From: Anisodus tanguticus
Taxonomy: Eukaryota > Streptophyta > Magnoliopsida > Solanales > Solanaceae
Direction of reading: 5' to 3'
Assembly (NCBI GenBank): GCA_034509755.1
Contig: CM067559.1
Span: 15,854,501 to 15,918,500, forward strand
Length of the DNA stretch: 64,000 nucleotides
The notes under the pieces were generated by a model. That model searched no databases. It was not told the DNA's origin and saw only the letters and a program-made list of their open reading frames with translations. Each line of letters starts with the position of its first letter. Position 1 is the first letter of the stretch. This document shows positions 11,339-23,269 of this stretch, piece after piece. The position numbers and the translations under genes were made by a program.

Positions 11339-14187
11339 TGTCATAATCCCTTTTAGGAATCGTGGTGACACCTACACTTTTCCCACCGATAGGCGACCAC
11401 TCCCAAATCAATTACATAATATAAGAAAGAAGTGCAGAAATAACAAAATACTTAATAACTATGTCTATCTTAATATAAATGCGGAAAGGTAAGTCTGATG
11501 ATCATAATACAACCTCATAGATCTGGTCAATAATACAATAGCATCTAACTGTCAATACATAAGCCAAAAGAACCGGAACATAGTCTAATAGTCTAAAATA
11601 TGTCTCTAGAACACAAATAAAGATAAAATGTGAGATATGAGCATCAAAGGCATGCCGGAAGTACCATCCTCACCCTGAACACTGATGATCAACCTACTCG
11701 GACTCAAACTCGAGGTCTCGAACTAGAAGACAGATTTGTTTTTGCATAAAAAAAGAATGTAGCAAGTGTAGTATGAATACAAAATGTACTCTTGTAAGCA
11801 TCATAGGCCGACAACAATGGAAGATACGCAAAAAGAGATAAATATCAAGTTAACACCAAATAATTTATACTAAATAGTTTAATAACCCAAATAAGTCACG
11901 TTATCCACATAATAGTTCACTGAATCAGCAAGTTACTTGTTCATATAAGATTTCATAATCATGTAAGTTACTCCAATTCTAGAAGAGTCCAATGAAAATA
12001 ACTCAAGTAACAAATGATCAATTAACAATCCTTCTTTATCCAGGAATTCAACCAAGTTATCAATAACCAGTCTAACACTTAATTAGCAACAAACAATCAA
12101 TAAAGTGATGTATGTATGATATGAATGCAATGCATATGGCAGGTACCTTTTCCTCCAATATACATGCGTTCAAATTTTATGAACTGCACACCCATGGGGG
12201 ATCCACGAAGTCTATATACTCCTACAGATTTCTCAATGGAGCAACTCTTGGCTGAATAATAACTGTTGCAGGGTGCAACCCGTAGCCATATGTATTATCA
12301 TCATCTCAATGTTGCTAATAATCTCATAAGTATTCTTACCTTCCCGATCTCTTGGACCCACATCATTTTCATACCACTCTCATATCAAAATTATCAGAAC
12401 CATGAGTGTAAGAATACAAATGACAATACAAGGCAAAAAATCAGGATGTATGAGATGCAACCAAGTATAAGAGATTAATATCACATGCTCCTCATTTAAT
12501 AACACGTAATTCAAGTACAATTAGGATATCATATCGAAAGCATGTGTGATGAATAAACACAACAATAGCAAATATGGCGACAAGCCTAATCAACAGTAGT
12601 CAAAATCAGCTTAAGGCTGATTCCCCAAATCACTGATCATCACAGTTCAACACTGGTAGCCACTCAAGCATTCATCACAATCACTTGAGTGGGACCCCCA
12701 AACACGCTCAATACCTCTCAATATTTATAATTGATTACGTACTTCTATCGGAGTCTAAAAAGATTAAACCATAGCCTATCTCAGAGTCGAACATGTGCCA
12801 TGTGCAATCAACTTTCCGCGCTAGCCTTGCCCTTCTGGAGCGTCTCATAGTAATTGTAGTCTAAAATGCATATACTATAAATTAAAATAAAGCTAATACA
12901 CAACACAATGACTTAGTACTTCAACATACCAAAGACACACGAAACCAACCCGGGTGTCAAAATTTGAACTTTATTATTCAAAAAGCTTTAAAACATTCTA
13001 ACTAGTTATATCCTTGAATTAATTTAAAATCTAACCGCAATTGAACCCACAATTGCATAATCTAAGAAACTCCCTAATTTTACAAACCCTAAAAAATTTC
13101 CCAAATTGAAAAGGATTTTCGTAATCAATTTAACCACCACAATATGATCATCTATCCTCAATCAATACTCCTTCACAATATTACGATAAACTAACTCATA
13201 TTACACCATTAATTCAAAGATTTAAGCCTCATATTCTACCATGGAAGCTTAAGAACCATCCTTCCAAAATAAGGATTAATCTAAGATTAGGAACCTAAAA
13301 AACATGGAATGAAATAAAAAAGGGTGAAGAATTTACCTTCCAAGAAGAAAGCACAACTTCAGAAGTTTCCCCTTTTCAAGCTCAAATACGGAGATAAGAT
13401 GTTTTGTGAAAGTGATTTCGAACTAGGGTATTTAATACGTTTCCTGAAACAATTATTTTGGAATCGAATCCGCAGGAGTGGTCTCGCTTTGGCGGAAGGA
13501 AGCTTGCTAAGGCGCAATCACTTGACACCTCGCCTCAGTGCAGAAGCAGAAACCATCCGCTGAGGCGTCTTCGGCTCTGCGAGAAAATATCCACAGGGGC
13601 AAAAACTCAACAATCCTCAAGACCCGCTTCTGCAAGCCAACCTCTGTAGAGGCGGACTCGATGATGCGAACACTAGACACCAGCAATATGGGATTTCACT
13701 CAACTTCCCACAAAACACCCGAAATACTCTCGAGACCCCCCAGACACAAACCATACATGCTCTCCCATGGTAAACAGTGCTACGAACTCGCTCGCACCCT
13801 CGAATTTCTCATTTAACCAAGCTAAGACATACTTTTCTAAAGAATCGCCTGAAATAACCAAATAACACAATTTCACAAATAAGACCACAAAGTACATCTG
13901 CTTATCTCAGGAAGCAAACTAATGCTCGACTAAGTCATTAATGATCCTTCGGAACTACCGGATGCAATGGAACCCGGAAATGAACCCATACACTCGAAAG
14001 TCAAGTTTGAGTCAAACTAATCAACTCTAAGATTTATATTTTGGGTTTTTCATCTGAAAATCACATAAATGAGCCTCGGGCTCCGCGCCACCCATCCTCG
14101 CACATCAAAAACCTCACACATAGTCTAAAAAGGGTAAAATAGTCAAATAAGAATCTTTAGCTAAAAACGACTAGACGAGTCGTTACA
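11339..14187 (-). repeat. 5' LTR of gypsy element 1
   Basis: Minus-strand TGTAACGACT start (14187) to a TTATGACA end (11339), about 2.85 kb. The 3' part (11339-12410) aligns closely with 5505-6577. The open frames inside the LTR (for example near 13324-13816) are not supported as genes. Confidence 0.85.
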
Positions 14188-15355
14188 AAAGCTCTCTCAG
14201 GATTTTACCCCTTTCCCTTCCTTATGTATTTATTTATTTATACTCCTATCTTAAAGTAACTCCTAGAGTCGTGAATCATTATGAATAACTAATTTCCCAA
14301 CTTTATTTTTGAGGTTTCAATTGTAGAATCACAAATTTCATGATTACATACTTGTCCATGACTCTATTCTTGAGTTCTCCATTGTAAAATCACTAACTCA
14401 AACATAGAATCCCTGCGTTATCATCAGTTATAGAACCACAAACTCTATAATATTTTTTCATTTACTCACTTATATTTAAATGGAGTTGACTGCTGTTACT
14501 TGATTGGTACTACTCAAATGGCTTCACAAAACTTGCAGCCAGTAAGACATGATGGGGACAAAAAGACATGTTATGGAAATGAAGGCTCGTGGAAGCAGTA
14601 GAATCTTTCGTCATGGTCCATAGATTGTTATCTTTGGCTATGAAACATGCATGCATGCACTTGCAAAATGCTTTTCTGAAGGCAACAAATATAGCCAGCC
14701 AATACTAGGAAGATGCATGTTTAACTAGGGGCGGAGGTAACTTTCAGGAAACGGTTTCAGGTTCGATAAAATTCAGTAACTTTGATTCAAACTATATATA
14801 TGAGCTAAAAAATTCATTAAACATGTATAATAAAAAGAAACTAGAACCCCAATTACTAGTACTTGAGGTCGTCATTCTAAAATTCAAAACCCATAAATTC
14901 AAATCGTGAATTCAACTCTATTATTAATTGTCTTACTTACTAGAAAGAGTCCAATTTTCTTATTAATTGTCTTCTTTTCTCCTAATAGAGAGTACATTTC
15001 CCGTCTTCTATGGACTTATTGAATTAATAACGATAACTTTGACTCCTGCTAATTATCAAACGTTTGAGAGGGGTTTGAAGTCTAAACCACCCACTTTGGC
15101 AGCACCATATTGCACGAGAAAGTGACATATACGGTGACCGTCATTACAGGAAAGGTATTGCCTCTGAATCAAACAAATACTACTGGCAGTGGCCGTCTTC
15201 TTTTTTAGCTTCTTTCCTAGAACAGTGTTTTGTCCACAAGAGAGTCATATGATTGGAGGTGGATCCGAAATTTAATATTCATAAATTTTTAGAATAATCT
15301 TAAGTTAACAAACTATAACCACTAGGTCATTACAAGAAAGTATATAATCGACAAT
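14188..15355. other. Intergenic; contains a dispersed repeat at 14727-14920
   Basis: No gene recognised. 14727-14920 begins AGGGGCGGAGGTAACTTTCA and contains AAAATTCAGTAACTTTGATT and AAAACCCATAAATTCAAATC, resembling the GGCGGAGCTA repeat at 4713-4845. A CATGCATGCATGCA tract (RY-like) sits near 14649. Confidence 0.45.
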
Positions 15356-15536
15356 TGTAGGATGATATTAATCTCCCTTGGGAAGTCTTTCTCATTAATA
15401 CCAATATATATAGTGTACAATATAGAACCATAATACAAGAAGAATCCTAGTTTATCATAATTATACATCACTAAATATTTACACAATATATGAGATATAT
15501 TCTAATTATGGGTAGGGATTATTGTACACGTTTACA
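15356..15536 (-). repeat. 3' LTR of copia 1
   Basis: 181 bp, matching 20322-20504 with few differences. A GAGGGAGTG polypurine tract precedes it on the minus strand. Confidence 0.92.
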
Positions 15537-15537
15537 C

Positions 15538-16963
15538 ACTCCCTCAATCGGAGCGGGAGGAGGCCGAACGCTGAGATTGGATCTAAAGTCAATGAACAGC
15601 TATCTCGGGAGGCCCTTCGTGAAGATATCCGCGTACTGATATGAAGAAGGTACATGCAATATCCGAACATGTCCGAGAGCAACCTTCTCACGTACAAAGT
15701 GGATGTCCATCTCAATATGCTTAGTTCACTGATGCTGAACCGGATTGTGAGACATGTATATGGCGGATATGTTATCACAGTATAACATAGACGCTTTACG
15801 TAAGGGACGCTGAAGCTCCAAAAGAAGATTTCATAGCCGACAGATCTCAACAACAACATTAGCAACTCCTCTATACTCAACTTTTGCACTCGAATGAGAT
15901 AATGTGGCTTGCCGCTTGACAGACCAAGATATGAGATTATCTCTCAAAAATACACAGTAGCCGGATGTAGAGCGGCGTGTGTCCGGACAGCCTGCCCAAT
16001 TTGCATTTTTGTATGATAATAGCATGTTCGGTGCGGAGGGGTATAGGTGTAGTCCATAATCCAGAGTGCCCTTAACATATCGAATGATACGTTTAAGGGA
16101 AGTAAAATGAGGCTCCTTGGGGGCATGCATAAACAAGCATACCTGCTGAACATCATAAGCGATGTTAGGCCTGGTGAAAGTGAGATACTGAAGTGCACCT
16201 GCAAGACTCCTATACAGAGTAGGATCAGTCATAGGTTTGGTTTTGAATCAACCGGAGTGGATATAATTTTGCAATTATCCATCTTAGTTCTGTGCACGAT
16301 CTCTTCTGCATACTTACGCTGGCAAATGAACATATAGTCTGCAAATCTAGTCACTAAGATGCCCAAAAAATAACTCAACTTCCCCAAATCAGTCATAGCA
16401 AATTCAGATTTAAGCAGTGCAATAATCTCATTTTTCAACACAACGGTAGAGGCAGTAAGAACAATGTCATCCACATATAACAATAAATAAGCAGTATCAC
16501 GGCCTCGATGGAAAGTAAAAAGAGAGTTATCACATCTGTTGAATCTAAACCCAATACGCATAATGAACTGTGCAAAATGATCATACCACGCTCTAGGGGT
16601 CTGTTTTAAACCATAAAGTGACTTATAGAGACGGCATACATACTGAGGGGTTGCTGGATGGACAAATCCTGGCGGCTGGTGCATGTAAACAATTTCTCTT
16701 AAATCCCCATAGAGAAAAGCATTTTTCACATCAAGATGATGAATCGGCCAATGCTTTTCCATAGCAATGCTTAGAACTGTGCGAATGTTAGCCGGTTTAA
16801 CAATCGGACTGAATGTCTCACCATAATCAATGCCCTCCTGCTGGTTAGTACCATTTGCCACAAGCTTTGCCTTATATATTTCTAAGTTATCATTATCCAT
16901 GTACATAGGACGAAAAATCCACATACAACAGATCACATTCACCCCCTCCAATCGAGGAACCAA
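15538..16963 (-). pseudogene. Reverse transcriptase and RNase H of copia 1
   Basis: 16963-16229 is a 244-codon RT frame with LDVKNAFLYGDLREIVYMHQ, SLYGLKQTPRAWYDHFAQF and LLLYVDDIVL (YVDD intact). It passes into RNase H at 16232-15831 (SLAGALQYLTFTRPNIAYDV, DTRRSTSGYCVFL, SAKVEYRGVANVV) and ends near 15538 after another shift. The RT core is well preserved. The linker before it (17000-17700) is Pro/Ser/Thr-rich and frameshifted, explaining the many shadow frames there. Confidence 0.88.
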
Positions 16964-17740
16964 GTCCCAAGTTTGCTATTTCGTTAAAGCATTAAACTTC
17001 TCACACATGGCCGCATTCCAATTCGGGTGCATTTTTGGCTGATTTTGGGCTTTTTGGAATAGGGGAAATTATTTGGGTGGATAAATTAAATTGGACTTTG
17101 AGTTTGAAAATCCTGTGTTGGGCATGAGTTTCCATATGGTGTGAGGGTGCAGGGTGGGTAAGGGTGGGGGTTGACTGGTCGGTTGTACTGGGTGGGGTCA
17201 AAATCAATGTTGGTGCAGTTGTCGGTATCGGGACTAGGTGTTGCTCGAGGGTGGTGGTTGGGTGGGTCGGAACAGTGATGATTTATGGGTTTGGAGTCAA
17301 TTAGGGTTGGTCGATGGAGGTGTCGGTATCTGGGTTAGGTTTTGTGGCCATTCTCGATATGCCGAAAGTGGTGGAGGACGGTATAGTGAGGTACGATATT
17401 GGTGGTAGAGTGGGTCCGATAATGGGGTTGGCTGGATGGTTATTGATGACCGGGCTGAGGTCGGCTTGGTGGTGAGACTGCAGGTACGACACAGTAGATG
17501 GGATAGTGATCGGTGGGATTGTGAAGATTGATAGACGATTGCCGGTAGTGGTGGCAATCGACGGTGACGGTGACAGAGTTGGCACTGGTGGCAGAGACGC
17601 TGACAACAGGTTTTGGTAGGTGGCAGAAGGTGGCTATGATGATGCAGTGGTGCCGGGCTGGCACAGTTCCTGAAGGGTGATGGGAGAGAGGGTTGACTAA
17701 TCTAAAGAGTTGTAATCCGATTTTTGAAATTTTTGGATGT

Positions 17741-18763
17741 TCAAAAATGGAAATGTTTTCTCGTCAAAAGTGACGTGACGAGAGGCGTGAATTTGATAAG
17801 TGACAAGTCATAACACAGATAACCCATATGATTCGGATGGAATCCTAAGAAGACACATAAAGTGGTGCGGTGGGCTAATTTGTGAGAGTCGGTGGAAGTG
17901 AGAGTAGGATAACATAGGCAACCGAATATCCGAAGGTGATCATAGGATGGAATTCTATGGTGTAAGATTTTGGTTGGAGTCATGTTATGAAGGGTACTAG
18001 TGGGTAAAATATTAAGGACGTATTCTACCATTTTGACCGCATATACCCAAAAAGAGGGCGGAAGAGAGGCATGAAACAGAAAAGTGTGAATCATGTTATT
18101 TATGGTGCGGATGATACGCTCAGCTTTGCCATTTTGAGGGGACGTGTGAGGACATGAAAACCAAAAGACCATGCCATTATTTTTGCAGAATTTTTGAAAC
18201 GCAGAATTATTAAATTCACGACCATTGTCACATTGGAAAGATTTTATGGCTCGTTCAAATTGCGCTTTAATAAATGTGCAAAATTCAAGAAATTTGGAAA
18301 AGACTCATGACTTGAATTTTAGTGGGTAAATACAGATAAAGTGAGAGTAATCATCTAACAATACGAGATAATATTTATGACCCAGGGAGCTAGTAATGGG
18401 GGAGGTCCACAAGTCAGCATGAACAATATCAAAAGGAACAAACGTAATATTGACAGATGAATTAAACGGAAGGTGAACATGTTTGCCTAATTGACAAGAA
18501 ACGCAATTTGGGGCACGTTTCCCATTACAATGAATAAAATTATTGCTTCTAAGAAAATAAAAAATAGGAGCTCCTCGGTGGCCAAGCCTATTGTGCCAAA
18601 TTGATGGAGACAGAGAAGCTAAGATGGTGTGTGAGCGGGAACTGGCAGCGGACGAGGGTGTGAATGGATATAGGTCCCCTGTGTTATTGCATCTCGTAAG
18701 AGGTATCCCCGTACGTAGATCCTTCACAATAAAAACTAAAAGGATCAAAATCAACAGACACAA
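17741..18763 (-). pseudogene. Integrase region of copia 1
   Basis: 18763-18305 holds the gag-pre-integrase zinc module (WHNRLGHRGAPIFYFL, CVSCQLGKHVHLPF) and the start of the core (DIVHADLWTSP). 18172-17741 holds HTSPQNGKAERIIRTINNMI and the following core end (PTKILHHRIPSYDHLRIFGC). A frameshift near 18300-18180 breaks the core between them. Integrase would insert the cDNA, leaving a 5-bp duplication. Confidence 0.85.
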
Positions 18764-19085
18764 AATTATTACGAGTGGATTTTCTAATAGAGATTAAATT
18801 TTTGATGATGCGTGGGGCATACAAGACGTTATTTAGGGAGAAGGGTGGGTGAGGTGGCTGAGTCTGGGCTTTACCATAGCCCTGAATTAGAATGCGATGA
18901 CCATTGCCAACTGTAATAAATTGAGGAGACTTTAAACAAAACAGTTGAGAGAGATTACCTGCAGATCGGGTGAGGTGAGATGTGGCTCCCGAGTCCATGT
19001 ACCAATTTTCATCGGGCTGCTGCAAATTCAAACTATTGAATGCCTGACCCAGATCAGATGGGGTCAGACTGGTAGGCTGCTGCAA
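18684..19085 (-). pseudogene. Protease region of copia 1
   Basis: This frame contains NWYMDSGATSHLT, the copia protease active site with intact Asp-Ser-Gly, then GNGHRILIQGYG and LNNVLYAPRIIKNLISIRK, the conserved downstream blocks. It is separated by frameshifts from gag above and from the gag-pre-integrase segment below. Confidence 0.85.
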
Positions 19086-19301
19086 AAATAGGGCATGTGC
19101 GATGTGGGCTTGATGATGAGGGTAGTGGGCTGGGTGGTAACTTAGGACTGGGCCTAGTACACCCTGTTGTTGAAAGGGTGACTGGGCTGGAGAGTAGCCT
19201 GGGTAGGCGGCCTAGTGTTAATGCTAAACACTGGTTTTTGGGCTAGCCCACGAGCCTGGTTGGTTAGGCTGCTTAGGCTGCTGCGGCTGCTGATTGTTTT
19301 A

Positions 19302-20156
19302 CTAACCCCTGCCTTTACCGCGCCCTTTGCTGCCACGACCACTGCCGTGGACCCTGCCACCCCTGCCGCCGCGGTTCTGCCGCGATTGACTATTCTCCGG
19401 CAGTGGCGGCAGGCCGGCGACGGTGTGATTTTGCGTAGGCGTTTCAACCGCTAACGCCTTTTGGTTGTGCTCATCTTGCTTTGCACGTTGAGTTTCCTCT
19501 AACAGTAATTGCAAGCGAGCTTTGTTAAAACTGGGTAAAGGGTCAGCCTACTGTTATCATCGTGGCTAGGGTGTCATACTCACCCTTTGGTAGGCCGGTA
19601 ACCAATTGTAAAACCATATTTATTTCGAAAACAGGAGTACTGACGTTGGCCAATTGGTCTGCCACCAGTTTCAACTGCTTGCAATACTCAAACATATTAG
19701 AAAATTTTTCAAGACGGGTATTGTTGAACTGCTCTTCCAAGTATACTGCACGAGTGTTCTTGTTGCCTTGAAATATTTCTTCCAAACGTGTCCATAGCTC
19801 ACGGGCAGAGGCACTCATTTTCATCATCGTGTAGAGTAAATCCTTAGATATTGTGCCATTTATCCTCTGTTTGACGACAGCATCGAGGTGACGCCATGTT
19901 GTGTCATTGATTTTGGGAGGGCTAAGGACGGATTCGTCGATATGGTCAAGCACATGGTATACACATGCGTGAATGCGAAACAGTTCCACCCATGACCAAT
20001 AGTGGCCATCTTCCTGATCAAGAATCATAGGAACAAAGTTCTTGATGTTAGTAACGGCAAGGGCGGGATGGAAAGATGGTGAGGAGAGGTTTGGGGGAGT
20101 TGTTTGGATGACGACTGGGTAGAAGCGGCAGCGTCAGAAGGCGTGGGAGTAGCCAT
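19302..20156 (-). pseudogene. gag of copia 1 (UBN2-type), frameshifted
   Basis: A likely start ATG is at 20156 (MATPTPSD), but the main frame (20028-19543) is offset, so at least one frameshift lies between. The main frame carries the copia Gag core (LWTRLEEIFQGNKNTRAVYL, then LVTGLPKGEYDTLATMI). It continues after another shift in 19514-19302 with LLLEETQRAKQDEHNQK and an Arg/Gly-rich tail (GGRGGRVHGSGRGSKGRG). I see no CCHC knuckle; the RG-rich tail may do the RNA binding. Gag forms the virus-like particle in the cytoplasm. Confidence 0.8.
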
Positions 20157-20307
20157 AAGATGCATTTGGGTAGTGGAAAGACACAAGAAGGGAAGAAAAA
20201 ACCGAGAGAGGAGGGGGAGGGGTAACCGACCGCCGGGATTTTTTTTAATGGGGGGGTGGGGTGGGGGGGGCGGTAATCCGAAAGTTACTCTAGGTTTTTA
20301 GGGTTTT

Positions 20308-20321
20308 GGCTCTTGATACCA
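20308..20321 (-). promoter_or_regulatory. Primer-binding site of copia 1
   Basis: Minus strand TGGTATCAAGAGCC, directly after the 5' LTR and matching the initiator tRNA-Met 3' end with one extra A. Confidence 0.85.
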
Positions 20322-20504
20322 TGTAAGATTATATTAGTCTCCCTTGGGGAGTCTTTCTCATTAATACCAATATATATATAGTGTACAATATAGAACCCTA
20401 ATACAAGAAGAATCCTAGTTTACCATAATTATACATCACTAAATATTTACACAATATATGAGATATATTCTAATTATGGGTAGGGATTATTGTACACGTT
20501 TACA
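20322..20504 (-). repeat. 5' LTR of copia 1
   Basis: 183 bp; minus-strand TGTAAACGTG start and ATCTTACA end. Confidence 0.92.
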
Positions 20505-20735
20505 ACAACAAAACTTTAGCAACAATAAATGTATTGTTGCTAAAAAACGTAAATGTCAACAACAAATTAATATATTGTTGCTAAAAGACGTAATTGACAA
20601 CAAAAAAAATTACTTGTTTTTGCAAAAACTTTTTGCATCGGAGGTTATTGCAACGGCATACAACAACTTTTGTTGTTGCGAAAAGTACTTTTGACAACAA
20701 CATCCAACATATGGTAATAAAAATGTTGTTGGCAA
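20505..20735. repeat. Short inverted-repeat cluster (CACTA-subterminal-like)
   Basis: The motif TAGCAACAAT...ATTGTTGCTA and variants (AACAACTTTTGTTGTT, TTGACAACAACATC) recur in both orientations over about 230 bp. Dense short subterminal repeats like these occur at CACTA (En/Spm) transposon ends. No terminal CACTA motif or transposase is visible, so the assignment is tentative. Copia 1 inserted at its edge. Confidence 0.4.
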
Positions 20736-21253
20736 ATATCTTTCTTCTTGTGGTAGATTCATAATCAAATATTTATAAATATTTAATATTTCTGTATTTT
20801 TTAATACATATACAAAATCTACACAATTTATATCATTACCATGAACCCACACATCAGATTGTGGATCCACCACTGGTCATGACAGATACAATTGACCACA
20901 AATGTTATCACGCCTTTCACAAAGAGACACAGGAAATTAAAATTGGATTACAACCGAGGGAAATTGCGGGATAGTTGAGATTTTTTTATTCTTATTAGAG
21001 GTTTCAAGTACGTTCGAAATAAAATATGTTGCCCAATTTGACTTGGTTTATTAAGATAGAAACAGATCAAAGAAATTATGTTGCTTTATTTAAATCTATA
21101 AACCAGATCAAACTAACATAAATCATTTTTTGTCAGTTTTCGTTTTTGTTTTCCTAATCATACACACAGAAACTCACATATGTCCTATACCTAAAAGTTT
21201 TACTAAGATAATTAATAGAAAAATTAGAAAATGAGAGATTAGTTAAGTGTACT
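20736..21253. other. Intergenic, nothing recognised
   Basis: AT-rich, with no supported coding or RNA gene. Confidence 0.5.
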
Positions 21254-21463
21254 TGTTAAGAGTCTTACATCGGAAATGGAATGAGAATTTGGACTCATTA
21301 TATGGACTTGGACAATTCTCCCCTCAAAAGCTAGTTTTTGTCATGTAAAGAATGAATTTTGGGTCTAACTCAATCTCAAAAGCTAGCGTATGAGTGGAGG
21401 ATTGTCCAAGTCCATATAATAAGTCCAAATTCTCATTCTATTTTCGATGTGGGACTCTTAACA
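21254..21463. mobile_element. Foldback element built from TRIM LTR sequence, perfect 5-bp TSD
   Basis: The 210-bp element starts TGTTAAGAGTCTTACATCGG and ends in its near reverse complement (CGATGTGGGACTCTTAACA). Arms of about 80 bp can pair, with a loop containing TTTTGGGTCTAACTCAATC. GTACT flanks both sides (21249-21253 and 21464-21468), a perfect 5-bp duplication. The right arm, reverse-complemented, matches the TRIM LTR at 927-1075. TG...CA ends and a 5-bp duplication point to LTR-integrase insertion, not a DNA-transposon mechanism. Confidence 0.8.
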
Positions 21464-21767
21464 GTACTCTTAGCAAAAAAATATTAACTATATCGTCACG
21501 GAACTACATTACATTGTAGGGGTGAGGAAATTCATCAAAATGGGCTGCATAGCTAGAACGTTGCTTGTTACTGAATTTGATCTATGTTTTGTAGGTATAC
21601 TTGTAAACTAAATGCAGTTACATAGAGTAGAATCAAGATGAGTAAAATAGAGATCCTGCACTGCTAAGAGAATATTAAATCAAGTATCAAATATTAAATC
21701 ATTTTAGAACCGATTCCATATATTAGCAAGACAAATTATAAGAAGCAACGAACGTATCTAGATAAAG
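21464..21767. other. Intergenic, nothing recognised
   Basis: AT-rich spacer before F-box copy A. Confidence 0.5.
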
Positions 21768-22470
21768 GATATATTGTTGTACTAAAAGTGGTAAATATTA
21801 TTGAACGTGTATTCAACATGTATGAAATCTACTACCAAGTTGGAATTGAATATTATTATTGGTAGCAGCTCATTCTCTCACAAAAATTAAAATACAGACA
21901 TTTCTCTCCGCTCTACAAATATGTTTAAAAAAAAGGGCAGTCCGATCCACTCTACATATATGTTTGTCTCTTCAATCTCAGCCCCAAGTCTTGGAACCCC
22001 ATAATCCCACAAACTAAGAAAAATTCATCCCCAGTCCACAAAATGAAGTGATTCTTGATGAAAAAACTCTAGAAAATCCTGATCAAGAAAATGCAGGTAC
22101 AATTGATGTTTCTGTTCATTGTTCTTTAATTGTGGCTCCATTAATGTCACCCACTAAATCTGAAAGGAGGAGACTGAAGAAGAAACAAAAGAATGAAGCA
22201 AAATGAAAACTCAAATCAATCTCAACCCCATGTCTTGGAACCCCATAATCTCATAAACCAAGAAAAATTCATCTTCAGTCCACAAAATGAAGTGATTCTT
22301 GATGAAAAAACCATAGAAAACACTGATCAAGAAAATGCAGGTGCATTTGATGTTTCTGCTCATTGTTCTTTAACTGTTGCTCCAATGAAGAAGAAACAAA
22401 AAACTGAAGCAAAAGAAATACAGGAACACACAATAGTCGAGTCTTTACCTCAAGACCTGATTACTAGAAT
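21768..22470 (+). pseudogene. F-box gene copy A, 5' region and N-terminus, truncated
   Basis: 21768-21960 matches the 5' regions of copies B (from 37617) and C (from 54296). The coding part has two tandem modules of about 230 bp (21969-22200 and 22201-22440), each with CACAAAATGAAGTGATTCTT and GATCAAGAAAATGCAGGT. The first module has stops. The second is open from ATG 22193 and reaches ESLPQDLITRI, the start of an F-box, where the sequence changes abruptly. F-box proteins are the substrate receptors of SCF ubiquitin ligases. The F-box is cut after about 11 residues, so this copy cannot bind Skp1 normally. Confidence 0.7.
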
Positions 22471-22817
22471 AGAGGGGTGGCTAAAGGGTGAGGCTAGAAA
22501 AGCATTTGCTTTAGGCCCTCAAATCTTTGAGGCCCCAAAAATTTTTAATGATTTTATTTTCTTTTAGATAATATTAAAAATTATAAAGAGAAGTACAAAA
22601 TTTATATAATTATAAAAAAAATTAACTACTTTTTAAGAGAAATATTTTAGAACTTTAAACTAAACAACTCAAACCTTCATAAAAATATTTTTATAACAAC
22701 ATTCAAAGTAATGTATGTAATATACATGTCTAACAACTTATTAACTTCAATTAGTTCTCACTGCTATAAATATAAAGTACTATTTGAGAAGAGTTAATTG
22801 TTGAAGGGGCGTGCCCA
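22471..22817. other. Unidentified AT-rich insertion in F-box copy A
   Basis: Starts GAGGGGTGGCTAAAGGGTGA, has TTTAGGCCCTCAAATCTTTG and then AT-rich DNA, and replaces the F-box remainder seen in copy B. I find no clear terminal repeats or target duplication. Possibly a non-autonomous transposon with an adjoining deletion. Confidence 0.35.
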
Positions 22818-23246
22818 TTGGGTTGTACTCAAGGGGGGGAAACAATCATCATCTGCGTATTTGATATGCATGATCAGCACTTTTTCGAGATGACTGTTCC
22901 CACGAACTTAACTTATCAGTTATATGGTGATAATTGTATCAACCTCTACGAGTGCAATGACGCCCTTCATGCCATTGTACTTGTGGGTAACTATGTTGCA
23001 AACAGTGCATTCAAGGTGTGGGTCATGAGAACATATGGTGACCTACAATCATGGTATTTGAAGTACACTGTTGGAATTCATTTGAGTCTAGAAAATAGCC
23101 CTCTGCCCTTATATCAGCCACTCTTTATGAGGCAAATTGGTCAAGTTATGTGGTTAGAAAGTGAAGAGGAGGTGATTTCTTATGGCCTCGATGTTGCAAC
23201 AGAAAATTTAGAATTTACTGATGCGTTATCTTCTTTAAAATTTTAA
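22818..23246 (+). pseudogene. F-box-associated (FBA/kelch-like) domain of copy A
   Basis: An open frame of 142 codons with features of the plant FBA C-terminus: short beta-rich blocks (YGDNCINLYECNDALHAIVL, FKVWVMRTYGDLQSWYLKYT) and a final LESEEEVISYGLDVATENLE. The block order VWVMR-Y-x2-SW-K is characteristic of FBA proteins, which bind ubiquitylation substrates. It lies 350 bp after the truncated F-box and would belong to the same gene. The frame is open, but the gene is broken upstream. Confidence 0.7.
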
Positions 23247-23269
23247 TAATATTAAAGGAATCTTGTATC

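Larger units (their letters stand above)
5505..14187 (-). mobile_element. Gypsy-type LTR retrotransposon 1 (Tekay-like), degenerate, 3' LTR truncated
   Basis: On the minus strand the order is 5' LTR (14187-11339), PBS, gag, protease, RT, RNase H, integrase and a partial 3' LTR (about 6577-5505). This Ty3/gypsy order, the long LTR and the TGTAACGACT start resemble solanaceous Tekay/Del chromoviruses. The flanks AAAAC (5500-5504) and AAAGC (14188-14192) form a 4/5 target-site duplication, so both outer ends are probably original. The end of integrase, any chromodomain, the PPT and about 1.8 kb of the 3' LTR are missing. Coding regions carry many stops and frameshifts, so the element is non-autonomous. 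Confidence 0.88.
15356..20504 (-). mobile_element. Copia LTR retrotransposon 1 (short-LTR, Ale/Retrofit-like)
   Basis: Near-identical 181/183-bp LTRs (15356-15536 and 20322-20504), each TG...CA. Flanks ACAAT (15351-15355) and ACAAC (20505-20509) form a 4/5 target duplication. The minus-strand order gag, protease, integrase, RT, RNase H defines Ty1/copia. The PBS matches tRNA-iMet and a purine tract abuts the 3' LTR. The coding part has several frameshifts, so the copy is inactive. Similar LTRs suggest fairly recent insertion. The lineage is tentative. Confidence 0.92.

Noticed and set aside
13324..13816. Overlapping open frames in a GC-richer patch
   Set aside because: They lie wholly inside the gypsy 1 LTR.
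17001..17664. Pro/Ser/Thr-rich frames on the minus strand as a separate gene
   Set aside because: They are the unstructured integrase-RT linker of copia 1 in several frames.
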